This document shows positions 4,461 through 5,851 of a stretch of DNA of 5,851 nt, piece after piece; the stretch's first letter is position 1; each line of letters opens with the position of its first letter. A model generated the notes under the pieces. That model had not been told where the DNA came from. It ran no database searches and worked only from the letters and a program-made list of their open reading frames with translations. The stretch comes from CAYWEP01 sp964457405 (GTDB taxonomy: Bacteria; Patescibacteriota; Microgenomatia; Levybacterales; UBA12049): positions 1 through 5,851 of the forward strand of contig CAYWEP010000077.1 of the NCBI GenBank assembly GCA_964457405.1. Reading direction: 5' to 3'. A program made the translations under genes and the position numbers.

Positions 4461-5851
4461 ATGAAAATGATAAGTGGTTTACAACAATTTTTTCTCAGAA
4501 ACTGGGACAAAGTTGCACTTGCGTTTCTTATATGTCTGTATATCGGTACAATGGTAACGCTTTCTATTCTTCGGCATGATGCGTTTGCTTCACGATTTGA
4601 TCTTTCCAATATGGATCAGACGCTTTGGTACACTCTGCATGGTCATTTTTTCCAGCTTCGCAATCCAGATGAGCTTATGTTTCGTTTTTCCATTCATGCA
4701 GACTTAATCCTCGTTTTACTTTCACCGTTGTATCTTATCTGGGATGACGTGCGGATGCTTATTGCATCTGAGTCCGTCTTTTTAGCTCTTGGCGTCATAC
4801 CTGTTTATCTTCTCTCACTTAGGCTACTAAAAAACAGAGTCGTTTCCCTTATTATTGCCGCTGTATATCTCCTGAATCCTGGCATGCAATGGACTGATAT
4901 TTATGAGTTTCATGGCGTGTCACTTGCTATCCCATTTATTTTATTTGCTTTCTATTTTGCTTACATCAAAAAATGGAAATGGTACGGCGTGTTTGTGCTT
5001 CTTGCACTCCTCACCAAAGAGCAGATTGCTCTTAATGTTACAATGCTCGGACTTGCAGTATTTTTTGTATTTAAAAATAGATGGATCGGTCTTGCTACCG
5101 CTGTAATTGGTATTTTATGGTTCTTTACTATGGTCTACGTAGTAATGCCTTATTTTACCCCAACTGGTGCTCACTGGGCTCTTGAGGGGTATGGAGAAAC
5201 AAACCCTACGCATATCCTCAGCCGATTTACAAACTTAACGTTTCTTTCTCAAACATTCTTTAATAAAGCTACAATAGACTATTATATATTGCTTCTGAAA
5301 CCTTTTGGGTTTTTACCTCTTCTTGGATTTCCATGGATACTTCTTTCAGTGCCGGATCTTGCAATAAATGTCGTAAGAGATACAAAGACTATTATTTTTC
5401 ACTATGACAGCGGCGTAACACCTGCTCTAATCATTTCAACAATATTTGGTCTCTATTATTTAAAATTTGTGTTAACTTATCTTACCTTTACCAAAAGATA
5501 TGCCAAAACCATTCTGTATGTTGCAGCAGGAATACTCTTGGTTATTACATTAAGAGTAAATTACCATTACAGTCCTTTACCTACAACACCCTCTTGTTCC
5601 TGCTATATCTATAATGTGACTCAAGAGGATAGGGATTTTGAACGGGTATTGCAAAACCTTCCCAAAGACGCATTTATCACCTCTTCTCTTGAAATTCGAC
5701 CCCATATTAGTCACCGTGACCTTGCATTTACAGTGCCAAGTGCAACAGAGTCTGCGAAATACATCGCTCTTATTACACAGAACAGAATTATAAGCAATTA
5801 CAATCCAAAGGAATACGAAAATAAACTTATCCCAATTCTTTTATCAAGCAA
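4461..5851 (+). CDS. DUF2079 polytopic membrane protein, 3'-truncated by the window
   Basis: The frame is open from ATG 4461 to the window end (463 codons plus two bases). DUF2079 proteins resemble GT-C-type membrane glycosyltransferases and their substrates are unknown. Diagnostic features are FDLSNMDQTLW (46-56) in the first external loop, SIHADLILVLLSPLYLIW (77-94), the FHGVSLAIPFILFAFYF segment (150-166) followed by LALLTKEQIAL (181-191), and LPKDAFITSSLEIRPHISHR (400-419) in the extracytoplasmic C-terminal part. About ten hydrophobic segments lie at roughly 17-36, 82-98, 103-123, 127-143, 153-168, 174-204, 208-230, 273-300, 320-342 and 349-365. The segment after 370 is soluble and probably faces outward. 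Relatives run about 450-600 residues, so little may be missing. The start is either Met1 or Met3 (4467). The gene seems to have its own promoter rather than being linked to the tRNAs. Confidence 0.92.
   Translation, partial: MKMISGLQQFFLRNWDKVALAFLICLYIGTMVTLSILRHDAFASRFDLSNMDQTLWYTLHGHFFQLRNPDELMFRFSIHADLILVLLSPLYLIWDDVRMLIASESVFLALGVIPVYLLSLRLLKNRVVSLIIAAVYLLNPGMQWTDIYEFHGVSLAIPFILFAFYFAYIKKWKWYGVFVLLALLTKEQIALNVTMLGLAVFFVFKNRWIGLATAVIGILWFFTMVYVVMPYFTPTGAHWALEGYGETNPTHILSRFTNLTFLSQTFFNKATIDYYILLLKPFGFLPLLGFPWILLSVPDLAINVVRDTKTIIFHYDSGVTPALIISTIFGLYYLKFVLTYLTFTKRYAKTILYVAAGILLVITLRVNYHYSPLPTTPSCSCYIYNVTQEDRDFERVLQNLPKDAFITSSLEIRPHISHRDLAFTVPSATESAKYIALITQNRIISNYNPKEYENKLIPILLSS

Noticed and set aside
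4903..5106. 67-codon plus-strand frame inside the DUF2079 gene
   Set aside because: It lies out of frame within a continuous DUF2079 reading frame that carries the family motifs.
1..5851. Recoded TGA (alternative code of some Patescibacteria)
   Set aside because: No gene has an in-frame TGA, and the 586-aa gene appears to use TGA as its stop.

Overview
The window carries five protein genes (two of them cut by the window edges), two tRNA-Gln genes and a compact insertion-like unit between them. Low-to-moderate G+C, genes with little or no 5' leader, a DUF2079 membrane protein, a single-domain GIY-YIG protein next to G+C-rich palindromes, and a large protein I cannot place together suggest a candidate-phyla-radiation (Patescibacteria) bacterium, possibly Microgenomates-like. 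This is inference from gene style, not from a phylogenetic marker. Stops are TAG, TAA, TGA and TAA, and no reading frame contains an internal TGA, so the standard code fits.

Layout. 1-500 (+): 3' part of an OmpR/PhoB-type response regulator. 497-1630 (-): a CNNM/HlyC-CorC-type membrane protein with DUF21 and CBS domains but without the usual C-terminal domain; it converges on the regulator with a 4-bp overlap. 1668-3428 (-): a 586-residue soluble protein of unknown function, 37 bp upstream of the CNNM gene on the same strand. Both minus-strand genes have a TGnTATAAT extended -10 element so close to the ATG that their transcripts would be nearly leaderless.

3429-4460 (+): a short promoter-like tract, then two tandem G+C-rich palindromes, a 79-residue GIY-YIG nuclease-family gene, tRNA-Gln(CTG) number 1 and, 170 bp on, tRNA-Gln(CTG) number 2. 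The palindromes plus the GIY-YIG gene are bracketed by an imperfect 12-bp direct repeat (ATTGCCGAGTCA / ATTGCCGGATCA). The right copy contains the first ten bases of tRNA 1. The left copy lies downstream of a tract that matches the promoter of tRNA 2. The simplest reading is that a ~344-bp palindrome/GIY-YIG unit inserted at the 5' end of a tRNA gene, separating it from its promoter and duplicating the target. This is the most interesting feature of the window.

4461-5851 (+): the first 463 codons of a DUF2079 polytopic membrane protein, open at the window edge. The 213 bp before it hold an inverted-repeat-rich stretch with competing pairings and a promoter placed almost on the start codon.
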